Shown here piece by piece: positions 8,861 through 20,681 of a stretch of DNA of 64,000 nt (positions within the stretch are counted from its first letter, which is position 1; each line of letters opens with the position of its first letter). The notes under the pieces are model-generated. The model was not told the origin of the DNA, made no database searches, and was given only the letters and a program-made list of their open reading frames with translations. Position numbers and translations under genes: made by a program. This DNA comes from Streptomyces sp. SW4. GTDB taxonomy: Bacteria; Actinomycetota; Actinomycetes; Streptomycetales; Streptomycetaceae. The stretch covers positions 3,345,001-3,409,000 of the forward strand of contig QKWM01000004.1 in assembly GCA_003248315.1 (NCBI GenBank), written 5' to 3'.

Positions 8861-11133
8861 GTGACCAACATTCCCGAGACCGGCCGGAGCCCACGCGTCC
8901 AGATCCGCCTGGTCGTCATCCAGATCCTCGTCCTCTCCCTCCTCGGCACGCTCGGCGGCCGGCTGTGGTACCTCCAGATCCGCCAGGGCGACGAGTACGC
9001 CAAGGAGGCCTCCGGCAACCACGTCCAGCAGGTCGTCCAGCCCGCCACCCGCGGCTCGATCCTCGACGCCCGCGGCGTCGCCCTCGCCGACAACGAGACC
9101 CGGCTGGTCGTCTCCGCCTCCCGCACCGACCTGCTGAAGATGAAGGACGACGGCAAGGCGGTCCTCACCAAGCTCGCCGGCGTCCTCGGCATGGAGCCCA
9201 AGGAGGTCATGGAGAAGGTCCGGCTGTGCGACGCGGAGACGCCCCAGCCCTGCTGGAACGGCTCGCCCTACCAGCCGATCCCCATCACCGACGAGGCCAC
9301 CCCCAAGCAGGCCTTGCAGATCCGCGAGCGCGCCGAGGACTTCCCCGGCATCACCGCGGAGCCGCAGGCCGTGCGCCGCTACCCCAGCCCCGGCCAGGCC
9401 AACACCGGCCAGGTCCTCGGCTACCTCTCGCCGGTGACCGACGAGGAGATCCAGCGGGCGCAGGACACCGACTCGCCCTACCTCCGCTCCGACATGGTCG
9501 GCCGCTCCGGACTGGAACGCCAGTACGACAAGGCGCTGCGCGGCAAGGCCGGCGTCACCCGCTACGAGGTCGACAACCTCGGCCGTGTCATCGGCCAGGC
9601 CGAGTCCGACCCCGCCGAGCCCGGCTCCAGCCTCGTCACCAGCCTCGACGCCCGGGTCCAGCGCATCGCCGAGTACGAGCTGAACGAGGCGATGAAGGAG
9701 GCCCGCAAGCAGTACGACGACAACACCGGGGAGAACTACAAGGCCGACGCCGGCGCCGTCGTCGTCATGGAGTCCAAGACCGGACGCGTCGTCGCCATGG
9801 CCTCCAACCCGACCTACGACCCGAACGTCTGGGTCGGCGGCATCTCGGCGAAGGACTACAAGAAGCTCACCGGCAAGGACTCCCACTACCCGCTGCTCAA
9901 CCGCGCCATCCAGGGCCAGGCCGCCCGGGCTCCATCTTCAAGGTGGTCTCCACCGCCGCCGCGGTCGAGGCGGGCTACGACTTCGACGGCGGCTACAACT
10001 GCTCCAGCTCGTACTCCGTCGGCGGTCAGGTCTTCAAGAACTTCGAGTCCCAGAGCTTCGGCTCCATCGACCTCGGCCGGGCCCTGGAGGTCTCCTGCGA
10101 CACCGTCTACTACCGCCTCGCGCACGAGGAGTGGAAGAAGGACGGCGGCATGAAGCCCAAGAAGCCCAACGACTACTTCTACAAGGCCGCCCACCAGTTC
10201 GGCCTCGGCAAGGAGACCGGCATCGACCTGCCCAACGAGGTCACCGGCCGGGTCCCCGACCGCGAGTGGAAGCGCAGCTACTGGGAGGCCAACAAGGACG
10301 CCTGGTGCAAGACGGGGAAGAAGGGCGGCTCCTACGTCGAGAGGCTCGCGTACGAGGGCTGCCTCGAGGGCGACAAGATGCGCGCCGGTGACGCCATCAA
10401 CTACTCCATCGGCCAGGGCGACACCCTGGTGACCCCGATCCAGATGGCCACCATCTACGCCGCCATCTCCAACGGCGGCACCATGTACGACCCGTCCATC
10501 GGCAAGGCCATCATCAGCCCCGACGGCAAGCAGATCACCCGGATCGAGCCCCGGTCGCACGGCAAGCTGCCGATAAGCCAGGCGACGCTGAAGAAGATGG
10601 ACGACGCCCTGGAGGGCGTGGCCACCCGCGGTACGGCCGCCTGGCGGTTCGAGGGCTGGCCGCAGGACGAGATCCCGATGCACGCCAAGACCGGTACGGC
10701 GGAGGTCCACGGCAAGCAGACCACCTCCTGGTTCGCCACCTACACCGAGGACTACTCGATCGTCATGACGATCTCCCAGGGTGGTACGGGATCCGGTGCC
10801 TCCGGACCGGCCGTCCGCAACATCTACGACGCGCTGTACGGCGTCCAGGAGGACGGCTCGATCGACGCCAGGAAGGCGCTGCTGCCCAAGCCGGAGCAGG
10901 GCCTGCCGAAGATCAAGAGCGACGGGACCATCGCCTCGCCGAAGATCTCCGGCGACCCGGTGAAGGAGATGCTGGCCCAGCAGGAGGCCGCCGAGGAGGG
11001 CGCGGACACCCCGGCCGGCCAGGACCAGCAGAACCAGGGGGCGACCGTGTCGCCGCCGCAGTCGGAGAACCGTGAGACCAGGCGGCGCGGACGCGGGCGC
11101 GGCGGCCGGCGGAACCGGAGGGTGCGCACATGA
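8861..11133 (+). CDS. mrdA: Class B penicillin-binding protein 2 (one apparent frameshift at the active site)
   Basis: Peptidoglycan DD-transpeptidase of the elongation/spore-wall machine. The start is GTG 8861 with GGGAGG about 10 bases upstream. There is a membrane anchor at residues 16-36 (IRLVVIQILVLSLLGTLGGR), then a dimerisation domain containing GRSGLERQYD, then a transpeptidase domain. The active-site box SIFK follows directly after a one-base loss at 9924-9926 (CCC, expected CCCC: AAPGSIFKVV). SCD, the second box, is near 10096, and KTGT is near 10687. Corrected length is 757 aa. It overlaps rodA by 4 bases (ATGA). The shift lies one codon from the catalytic serine, but everything downstream is perfectly conserved, so it is far more likely a base-calling loss than a dead enzyme. 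Confidence 0.95.
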
Positions 11134-12328
11134 CCGGCGCGAACAGTTTCCAGGTCTCCGGGTACGGGCCCGAGCGCGCCGGCTGGACGCGGGTCTTCGC
11201 CCGGGACGGGGTCGCGCGCCGGCTGGACTGGCCGATACTGCTGTCGGCCACCGTGCTGTCCCTGCTCGGCTCGCTGCTGGTCTTCTCCGCCACCCGCAAC
11301 CGCACGGACATCAACCAGGACGACCCGTACTACTTCCTCGTCCGGCACCTGCTCAACACCGGCATCGGGATCGCCCTGATGATCGGCGTGATCTGGCTCG
11401 GGCACCGCACGCTGCGCACCGCCGTGCCGATCCTGTACGGCGCCTCGGTGTTCCTGATCCTGCTGGTGCTCACACCCCTCGGGACGACGATCAACGGCGC
11501 CCACTCCTGGATCAAGCTGCCCGGCGGCTTCTCCCTCCAGCCCTCCGAGTTCGTGAAGATCACGATCATCCTGGGCATGGCGATGCTGCTGGCGACCCGG
11601 GTGGACGCGGGGGACAAGCAGTACCCCGACCACCGGACGGTGCTCCAGGCGCTCGGCCTGGCCGTGGTGCCCTCGCTGATCGTGATGCTCATGCCCGACC
11701 TGGGGTCGGTCATGGTGATGGTCGTCATCGTGCTGGGCGTGCTGCTCGCCTCCGGGGCCTCGAACCGCTGGGTGCTCGGGCTGATCAGCGCCGGTGCGAT
11801 CGGGTCGATCGCGGTCTGGCAACTGGGCATCCTGGACGACTACCAGATCAACCGGTTCGCGGCCTTCGCCAACCCCGAGCTGGACCCGGCGGGCGTGGGC
11901 TACAACACCAACCAGGCCCGTATCGCCATCGGCTCCGGCGGCCTCACCGGCGCCGGCCTGTTCAACGGCTCGCAGACCACCGGCCAGTTCGTCCCCGAGC
12001 AGCAGACCGACTTCGTGTTCACGGTGGCGGGGAGGAGCTGGGCTTCGTCGGGGCCGGCTTCATCATCGTCCTGCTGGGCATCGTCCTGTGGCGTGCCTGC
12101 CGCATCGCCCGGGACGCCACCGACCTGTACAGCACGATCGTCGCCGCGGGCATCGTCGCCTGGTTCGCCTTCCAGACCTTCGAGAACATCGGCATGACCC
12201 TCGGGATCATGCCCGTGACGGGCCTGCCGCTGCCGTTCGTGTCGTACGGAGGCTCGTCGATGTTCGCCGTGTGGATGGCGGTGGGCCTGCTCCAGTCGAT
12301 CACGGTCCAACGCCCGATGTCGGCATGA
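11130..12328 (+). CDS. rodA: SEDS-family peptidoglycan glycosyltransferase RodA (one apparent frameshift)
   Basis: Polytopic membrane enzyme that polymerises lipid II together with the class B PBP encoded just upstream. The S. coelicolor counterpart in this cluster has been called sfr. The start is ATG 11130, overlapping the pbp2 stop. About ten hydrophobic helices are visible. The family motifs are present: PGGFSLQPSEFVKI, MLMPDLGSVMVM, the periplasmic loop with NPELDPAGVGYN, QTDFVFTVAGEE and PFVSYGGSSMF. One base is missing in the G run at 12029-12032 (GGGG, expected GGGGG), which otherwise splits the protein at the conserved AGEELGF segment. Corrected length is 399 aa and the stop is at 12328. 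It ends the mre operon, and a separate promoter starts the next gene. Confidence 0.95.
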
Positions 12329-12378
12329 CGGCGCCCCCCGTGCCGCCCGGCCAGGGGCGGCACGGGCAGTCCGTGCCC

Positions 12379-12414
12379 GTGACCCGCTCCACCGACGGGA
12401 CTAGATTCACCCCA
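12379..12414 (+). promoter_or_regulatory. Leaderless promoter of the CYTH-CHAD gene
   Basis: GTGACC (12379-12384), a 17-bp spacer and TAGATT (12402-12407) are followed by six bases and the ATG at 12414. Spacing and position predict a transcript starting at the ATG, and there is no Shine-Dalgarno sequence. Confidence 0.6.
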
Positions 12415-14189
12415 TGGCGGACACCAAGCGAGAGATCGAGCGGAAGTACGAGTCGAACGACAGCGGCCTCCCCGACCTGACCGGCGTCGCCGGCATCGCA
12501 GCCGTCGTCGACAAGGGCGTCGCCCGTCTCGACGCCACCTACTACGACACCCCCGACGAACGCCTCGCCGCCTCCGCCATCACCCTGCGCCGCCGCACCG
12601 GCGGCTCCGACGCCGGCTGGCATCTGAAACTGCCCGTCGCCCCCGGAGTCCGCGACGAGATCCGGGCCCCGCTCTCCGACCGCGTCCCGCGCGCCCTCGC
12701 CGGCCTGGTCCGCTCCCGTGTCCGCGACATCGAGCTGATCCCCGTCGTCCGCGTGGTCAGCGAACGGGACGTCCGCGACCTCGTCGACGCCGACGGCCGT
12801 CTCCTCGCCGAGGTCGGTGTCGACGCCGTCCACGCCGAACGCCTCGCCGGACCGGGCGCCGGCGCGGCCGCCCAGTGGTCCGAGATCGAGGTCGAGCTGG
12901 CCGACGGCGGTGACCCCGCCCTCCTCGACAAGATCGACAAACGGCTCCGCAAGGCGGGCGTACGCCCCTCCCGTTCGGCGTCCAAGCTGGCCAGGGCCCT
13001 GGCCGAGACGGCACCGAAGAAGGCGAAGACGCGCCGCGCGTCCGAGGAGCGGGCGTCCGCGGGGAAGCCGGAAAAGCGGGCGTCCGTGAAGGGGGCCTCG
13101 GGCAAGCGGGCGTCCGCGGACGGGGCGTCGGGGAAGCGGGCCACCGCGGAACACGCCCCCGGGAAGGCCACCGTCGGGCACGCCCCCGGGAAGGCCACCG
13201 TCGGGCTCGCCCCCGGGAAGGTCACCGTCGAGCACACTCCCGGGAAGGTCACCGTCGGGCACGCCCCCGGGCAGCGTGCGCGGCACGCCTCGCCCCCGCC
13301 CCCGGTCACCGCCGGCGAGCACGTGCTCGCCTACGTCCGCGCCCAGCGGGACGCCCTCGTCGCCCTCGACCCCGACGTGCGCCGGGACGTCCCCGACTCC
13401 GTGCACCGCATGCGCGTCGCCACCCGCCGCCTGCGCAGCGCGTTCCGGTCCTACGCCAGGGTCCTCGACCGGGCCGCCACCGACCCGATCGGCGCCGAGC
13501 TGAAGTGGCTGGCCGCGGAACTGGGCGCCGGCCGCGACCAGGAGGTCCTCACCGAGCGCCTCACCGCCGCCCTCGCCGGCCTGCCGCGCCCCCTGGTCAC
13601 CGGCCCCGTCCGCACCCGCCTGCGCACCTGGTCGCACGCCCGCGGCGGCGGCTCCCGGCGCCGGCTGACCGCCGTCCTCGACGGCCGGCGCTATCTGGCC
13701 CTGCTCGCCTCCCTCGACGAACTGCTCGCCGACCCCCCGCTGCGCGCCCCGGCCCGCGCCCGGAAAGCGGGGAAGGTGGTCGCGGCGGCGGTGCGCAAGG
13801 ACTTCGGCCGGGTCGCCGAGCTGGTCGAGAGGGCCCTCGCCCTGCCCCCGGGGCCCGAGCGCGACCTGGCGCTGCACGACGCCCGCAAGGAGGCCAAGCG
13901 GACCCGGTACGCGGCCGAGGCGGCCGTGGGACTGCTCGGCGAGCCGGCCGCGGGCCTCGTGCTGTCGATGAGATCGCTCCAGCAGCTCCTCGGCGAGCAC
14001 CAGGACAGCGTGATGACCCGCGAGGCCCTGCGCGGCCTGGCCCGGCAGGCGCACGACGCCGGTGAGAGCAGTTTCACGTACGGCCTGCTCTACGGCCGCG
14101 AGGAGCGCCGCGCCGCGGAGGCCGAGGCGGCGCTGCCCGCGCTGTGGGAGACGATGCGGGGCGGGCCGGTGTTCCCGGGCCTTCCGTAG
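12414..14189 (+). CDS. CYTH and CHAD domain protein
   Basis: 591-aa cytoplasmic protein combining two polyphosphate-linked domains. Residues 1-200 are a CYTH (triphosphate tunnel) domain: the signature EIERKY is at residues 7-12, and alternating charged strands such as ITLRRRTGG and WHLKLPV follow. Residues 300-590 are a histidine-rich helical CHAD domain with VHRMRVATRRLRSAFRSY, HDARKEAKRTRYAAEA and LGEHQDSVMTRE. A low-complexity linker (residues 201-295) joins them and contains a 9-residue tandem repeat, HAPGKATVG. Family knowledge: CYTH hydrolyses inorganic triphosphate or related substrates, and CHAD binds polyphosphate. The fused pair is common in actinobacteria. Its own leaderless promoter suggests expression independent of rodA. 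The gene is intact. Confidence 0.9.
   Translation: MADTKREIERKYESNDSGLPDLTGVAGIAAVVDKGVARLDATYYDTPDERLAASAITLRRRTGGSDAGWHLKLPVAPGVRDEIRAPLSDRVPRALAGLVRSRVRDIELIPVVRVVSERDVRDLVDADGRLLAEVGVDAVHAERLAGPGAGAAAQWSEIEVELADGGDPALLDKIDKRLRKAGVRPSRSASKLARALAETAPKKAKTRRASEERASAGKPEKRASVKGASGKRASADGASGKRATAEHAPGKATVGHAPGKATVGLAPGKVTVEHTPGKVTVGHAPGQRARHASPPPPVTAGEHVLAYVRAQRDALVALDPDVRRDVPDSVHRMRVATRRLRSAFRSYARVLDRAATDPIGAELKWLAAELGAGRDQEVLTERLTAALAGLPRPLVTGPVRTRLRTWSHARGGGSRRRLTAVLDGRRYLALLASLDELLADPPLRAPARARKAGKVVAAAVRKDFGRVAELVERALALPPGPERDLALHDARKEAKRTRYAAEAAVGLLGEPAAGLVLSMRSLQQLLGEHQDSVMTREALRGLARQAHDAGESSFTYGLLYGREERRAAEAEAALPALWETMRGGPVFPGLP
13152..13274 (+). repeat. In-frame 27-bp tandem repeat in the CYTH-CHAD linker
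   Basis: Four and a half copies of a 27-bp unit are present: 13152-13178 and 13179-13205 are identical, 13206-13232 and 13233-13259 are variants, and the last is partial. Each codes HAPGKATVG or close to it, so copy-number change would only alter linker length. Confidence 0.85.
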
Positions 14190-14288
14190 GCGGTTCGGGG
14201 GATCCGGCCGGTCGGGTTAGTCTGGATGGTCACCCGCCCCCAGCCTCCGGCCGGGGGACCCCCAGCCAGCACACGAAGGTTCCGCGAG

Positions 14289-16262
<1,974 letters not shown>

Positions 16263-16270
16263 CGCACCCC

Positions 16271-16318
16271 GCCCATGCCTGAGCCCCCTCCCGCCCGGGA
16301 GGGGGCTCAGGCATGGGC
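16271..16318. terminator. Long perfect inverted repeat after the radical SAM gene
   Basis: A 23-bp perfect stem (16271-16293 with 16296-16318) with a 2-nt loop begins 9 bases after the stop. It is one of the strongest hairpins in the window, has no T tract, and could act on both strands. Confidence 0.85.
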
Positions 16319-16449
16319 GCGCCAGGTGACGTCCGCAAGGCGATGTCCGGGGCGGCGATCGCTGGATACAGTCGTCCCCTTACCACCGGTTGTGGGGACA
16401 ACCGGGGTGTGGTCGGCGATGCCGACGTCCTGGGGAGGGCCTGTAGCGC

Positions 16450-18503
16450 ATGAGTCGTCGCTCTGCTGGTTTTGTCGGTGCGTGGGCTGAGATACAGCGT
16501 CAGCAACAACGTCAGGCGGAAGCCGAGGCGAGACGGCGCCGGGAGGAGGCACGCCAGGCACGGGAGCATCAGCGGCTGGCGGCGCAGGGACACCGCGACC
16601 ACTGCCAGGCGGAGGCCCAGCGGCGTACGCAGGACCTGGAGGACCAGGTCGCCGGCCTGCGGAGTCTGCTCGCCACGGGCTGCCGGGGGCCGGCCTTCAG
16701 GGCCTCGTCCCTGATGCGCGCGGAGGACGTCCCGCCGTTCGACCCGGGGCACCTCGCCCGGCCCGTGCCGCTGCCCGATCCGCGCCGGTACCAGGCGCAC
16801 GGCGGCTGGACCGCCGGCCGGCGCGCCCAGGCGCAGGCCGAGGCGCAGGCCCGGTTCGAGCGCGACTGGCACGCCGCGCAGGCCGCCGAGGCACAGCGAC
16901 AGCAGCAGGTGGCCGCGTTACAGCGGGAGCACGATCGCAGGGCGGAGGCCCGGCTGGCCGAGGTGCGCCGGCACAACGCCGGGGTCGCGGCGACGACCGA
17001 GGGGGTCGGACGCGGCGACCCCGACGCGGTGGTCGAGTACTTCTCCGCGGTGCTCTACGCGTCGACGGCCTGGCCGCAGGAGTTTCCCCGGCAGGTGGCG
17101 GCGGCCTACGACGCAGCGGGGCGCCAGCTGGTACTGGACTGGGAGATGCCCGCGTACGACGTCGTACCGGAGGCGAAGTCCGTGCGGTACCTGTACCGGG
17201 AGGACCGGTACCGGGAGGCGCCGCGTCCGGTCGGCCAACGCCGGGCGCTGTACCGGGAGGTGCTGGGGCAGAGCGTGCTCCTGGTGCTGCACCAGCTCTT
17301 CGCCGCGGACGAGTACGGCAGCCTCGACTCCGTGGTCGTGAACGGGTTCGTGGACGCTCCCGACCCCGCGACCGGGCGGCGGACGCAGGTCTGCCTGGCG
17401 ACCGTCATGGCGTCGCGAGCGGCGTTCACCGACCTCCGCCTGGAGCAGGTCGAGCCGGTGAGCTGCCTGACCGACGCGCTCAGGGGCCAGCTCGCGGCAC
17501 GGCCCGACCAGCTCACCTCCGTGCGGCCGAGCAGACGGCCCCAGGACGTCGGGAGCCCGGTGGCCGCCCACGGCGGCGATCACGAACCGGACCTGTACAC
17601 CATGGACCCGGTCGCGTTCGAATCGCTCGTCGCCGACCTCTTCCGTGCCATGGGCATGGAGGCCGTGACCACACAGCGCTCCCACGACGGTGGCGTGGAC
17701 GTCGACGCGACGGACCCGACGCCCATCCGGGGCGGCAAGATCGTCGTCCAGGTGAAGCGCTACCGTTCCACGGTGCCGCCCACGGCGGTGCGCGACCTGT
17801 ACGGCACGGTCCAGGACGCCGGCGCCAACAAGGGCGTCCTGGTCACCACGTCGGGTTTCGGCCCCGGCTCGCACACCTTCGCCGGGGCAAGCCGCTGGAG
17901 CTCGTCTCGGGCGGTGAGCTCGTGGACCTGCTGCACCGGCACGGTCTTCGCGGACGCCTGGGCGAGGGCCGGGCCGCCCCGGCGCGGCCGGCGCCGCCCG
18001 ACCCCGCGCCTGTGCCGGACGACTACAACGTGCTGGGCATGGCGTGGTCCGGCAGCGTCGCGCTCGACGTGTGCGCGCTGGTCTGCCGTGGCGGCCGTGT
18101 CCTCAGCGAAGAGCACTTCGTCTTCTTCAACAACCCGCGGACACCGGACGGATCGGTCCGTGCGGTGCCCGCGGCCGAGCCGGACAAGGCGGCCATCCGC
18201 GTCTCCTTCGACGCGCTGCCGCAGGCCGCCGACCGGCTGGTGCTGGTGGCCGCCGTCGACCCGGAGGTGAACCCGGACGCCGATCTCTCCGGCTTCACCG
18301 ACGCCCGCATCCGGCTGCTGGACCCGGCACTGACCGAGCTGGGACGGCTGGAGGTCTCCGACGGGCGCGCCCGGGAGACCGCGCTGGTGCTCGGCTCCTT
18401 CAGGCGCAGGAGCAACGGTGACTGGGACTTCGTGCTCGGCGGCAAGGGGTACACGGGAGGCCTGGAACAGCTGGTCCAGGAGCACGGCATCGACGTCGAG
18501 TAG
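16450..18503 (+). CDS. Fusion of coiled coil, Mrr-type nuclease and TerD domain (one apparent frameshift)
   Basis: Corrected length is 684 aa. Residues 10-180 are an Arg/Gln/Ala-rich coiled coil (QRQQQRQAEAEARRRREEA). Residues 190-360 form a mixed domain (VVPEAKSVRYLY, ALYREVLGQSVLLVLHQLF, VVVNGFVD) that I recall upstream of Mrr domains in actinobacterial proteins. Residues about 380-485 are a restriction-endonuclease Mrr fold: DPVAFESLVADLFRAMGM, GGVDVDA, then VQVKRY, which supply the catalytic D...QxK. After a one-base loss near 17886-17889 (GGGG), the frame continues as GKPLELVSGGELVDLLHRHG and then a TerD domain: LGMAWSGSVALDVCALV, FVFFNNP, DGSV, GGLEQLVQEHGIDVE. Family knowledge: Mrr cleaves modified DNA, and TerD binds calcium in stress and phage-defence clusters. 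A role in DNA defence or stress signalling is inference. It lies between two usually linked radical-SAM genes. Confidence 0.85.
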
Positions 18504-18556
18504 GGCTGCGTCCGCCGGGCAGGACGTGCATCCGCAGTGGGCCGGATGGCGTCTCC

Positions 18557-19582
18557 ATGGGTATGGAACTGCAGAAGGCGTCGGAGCCGGCGCCCCAGGG
18601 GTGTCTGACGGTCGCGGTCCGGGTGCCGGTGCGGATCGTCGTCTTCGTTCTCGTCGTGCCCGTGCGCGTGGTGTGGGACGCGCTCGTGGTCGCCGGGCGG
18701 TTCCTGTACGACGCCGTGCTGCGGCCCGTCGGGCGGGCCCTGGCATGGGTCGGGCGGGCCCTGTTCGTGTGGCCGTTCGTCGCCCTGTGGCGGTATGTCC
18801 TGGTGCCCGTGGGACGCGGGCTCGCCTGGCTGGGGAAGGTGCTGGTCGTCGTGCCGGCCGGGTGGCTGTACCGGTGGCTGCTGGTCCCCGTCGGACACGG
18901 GCTGCTGTGGCTGTACGCGCGCGTGCTGACACCGGTCGGGCATGCCGTGCTGTGGGTGCTCAGGGGCATCGGCGCGGGTCTCGCCGCCGTCGGGAGCGCT
19001 CTGGCCCGGCTGGGGCACCTCCTCGTCGTCGTACCGGCGGTGTGGGTGTACCGGTGGGTGCTGGCTCCCGTCGGGCGGGCCGTCGCCTGGTGCGTGCGGA
19101 CCGTCGTCACCGGGATCGGCGTCGCGCTGTACTGGACGGCCCGGATCCTGCTGGTGCTTCCCGCCCGGGCCCTGTGGCGGTGGGTGCTGGTGCCCGTGGG
19201 CCGGGTCCTCGCGGTGGCCGGACGCGAGATCGCGGACGCCCTGGGGCACGCCTGGCGGGTGGCCGGGCACGTCTCGCGTGCCGTCGGACGGTTCTTCGCG
19301 ACACTCCTGCGGTGGATCTTCGTGGAACCGGTGCGCCGGGTCTACCGGACGGTGCTGACGCCCGTGGGGCACCTGGTCCGCGACGCCGTGCTGCGGCCCG
19401 TCGCCGCGGCCTCCCGCCGGGCGCTCGACGCCGCCCGCGCCTCCGTCCGGCAGGCCCGCGCCGACCTGCGCCGGATGCTGTTCGGACAGCCGGAACGGCC
19501 GCCCGCGGTGGACCGGCGGGAACCTTCCGGCGGCGGGCGACGTACTCTTGGTGGCAGTACGACCGCTCTCACGAAGGACTGA
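18557..19582 (+). CDS. Repeat-built multi-helix membrane protein, unknown function
   Basis: 341 aa from ATG 18557 (or ATG 18563). I do not recognise a family. The protein is almost wholly made of about seven repeats of 25-45 residues, each starting with a motif like WRYVLVPVGRGLAWLG, YRWLLVPVGHGLLWL or YRWVLAPVGRAVAW. The consensus is [WY]R[WYT][VL]LxPVG[RH], followed by a hydrophobic stretch such as LVVVPAVWV. The pattern suggests short re-entrant or amphipathic helices lining the membrane, anchored by Arg and Trp. A basic tail (ARASVRQARADLRRML) follows and ends in the cytoplasm by inference. It starts 53 bases after the Mrr-TerD gene and ends just before the TIGR03936 gene, so the three may share a transcript. 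The ribosome site is weak. It is intact. Confidence 0.7.
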   Translation: MGMELQKASEPAPQGCLTVAVRVPVRIVVFVLVVPVRVVWDALVVAGRFLYDAVLRPVGRALAWVGRALFVWPFVALWRYVLVPVGRGLAWLGKVLVVVPAGWLYRWLLVPVGHGLLWLYARVLTPVGHAVLWVLRGIGAGLAAVGSALARLGHLLVVVPAVWVYRWVLAPVGRAVAWCVRTVVTGIGVALYWTARILLVLPARALWRWVLVPVGRVLAVAGREIADALGHAWRVAGHVSRAVGRFFATLLRWIFVEPVRRVYRTVLTPVGHLVRDAVLRPVAAASRRALDAARASVRQARADLRRMLFGQPERPPAVDRREPSGGGRRTLGGSTTALTKD

Positions 19583-19630
19583 ACGACACTGGGCAAGCGA
19601 CAGCCCGAAGGCCCGCCGCCGGTACCCGCG

Positions 19631-20407
19631 GTGCAGCGCATCCGTCTGCGGTACACCAAGCGCGGCCGCCTCCGGTTCACCAGCCACCGTGACTTCCAGC
19701 GCGCCTTCGAGCGTGCGCTGCGCCGCGCCGAGGTGCCCATGGCGTACTCGGCGGGGTTCACGCCGCACCCGAAGGTGTCGTACGCCAATGCCGCACCCAC
19801 CGGCACGGGCAGTGAGGCGGAGTACCTCGAGATCGCGCTCACCGAGGCGCGCGACCCGGAGCAGCTGAGGGTGCTTCTCGACGCGTCGCTGCCCGCCGGG
19901 CTCGACATCGTCGACGCGGTCGAGGCGCACACGTCCGGGCTCGCCGACCGGCTGACGGCTTCCGTGTGGGAGCTGCGGCTGGACGGGGTGGACCCGGCCG
20001 ACGCCCGCCGCGCGGTCGAGGCCTTCAACGCGGCCGAGACCGTCGAGGTCCAGCGCAGGACGAAGAACGGGATGCGCACCTTCGACGCCCGCTCCGCCGT
20101 CGTGAGTCTCGAGAGCACGGAAACGCACGGTTCTCCGGCTGATAGGCCGACCGACCAGCCCTGTGCGATACTGCGGCTGGTTGTTCGGCACGTGACGCCT
20201 GCCGTACGACCCGACGACGTCCTGTCCGGTCTCCGCGCCGTGGCCGACCTGGCGCCGCCGGTCCCCGCAGCGGTGACCAGGCTGGCGCAGGGGCTGTTCG
20301 ATGAAGAGACCGGCACGGTGACCGACCCGCTCGCGCCCGACCGCGAGGCAGCAGCGACCGCGCCGCACAAGGCCGCCGCCACTGCCGCCGCGACGGCGCC
20401 GGCGTAA
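19631..20407 (+). CDS. TIGR03936 / DUF2344 radical-SAM-associated protein
   Basis: 258 aa from GTG 19631. The family core VQRIRLRYTKRGRLRFTSHRDFQRAFERALRRAEVP, with YSAGFTPHPKVSYANA, is at the N-terminus. An in-frame CTG at 19589 would add GKRQPEGPPPVPA and lies 10 bases after GAAGGA, so the true start may be there (272 aa). Family knowledge: this protein pairs with TIGR03960 radical SAM enzymes, sometimes as one polypeptide, and its role is unknown. It precedes rne, as it does in many actinobacteria. The 3' third is variable and Ala/Thr-rich. It is intact. The 274-base gap to rne has no gene; it is presumably the rne leader. Confidence 0.85.
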   Translation: MQRIRLRYTKRGRLRFTSHRDFQRAFERALRRAEVPMAYSAGFTPHPKVSYANAAPTGTGSEAEYLEIALTEARDPEQLRVLLDASLPAGLDIVDAVEAHTSGLADRLTASVWELRLDGVDPADARRAVEAFNAAETVEVQRRTKNGMRTFDARSAVVSLESTETHGSPADRPTDQPCAILRLVVRHVTPAVRPDDVLSGLRAVADLAPPVPAAVTRLAQGLFDEETGTVTDPLAPDREAAATAPHKAAATAAATAPA

Positions 20408-20681
20408 GGAAGGTTCCGCGTAGGGACGGACGTCGTAAGCGCCGCCCTCGAACTCGGGAGCCACCTGGGTCGGGCAGCGCACCGACCAGAAGACTTTCGC
20501 CAGGCCGTACGCGACAAGGCGTACGGAACCGGCGAGACAGGACACAGGAAGCTCCCGAGCGGCGCCCGCGCCCCGGACGGCGGCACCGCGCACCGCGCGA
20601 GCCGCGGACGTCACCGGCGGTCGACTCGATCGACGCCGGACCAGGCGCGGCGCCCGGGAGCCCGACGGGAGAAACGCCCGC

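Noticed and set aside
9921..9930. Programmed frameshift at the PBP2 active site
   Set aside because: No slippery heptamer or downstream pseudoknot stands out, and identical one-base losses occur in dozens of unrelated genes. An error is simpler.
14226..14288. Earlier ATG start for the radical SAM gene
   Set aside because: The added residues are Pro-rich and not family-like, there is no ribosome site, and a TAGTCT -10-like box (14218-14223) lies too close. ATG 14289 has GAAGG at correct spacing.
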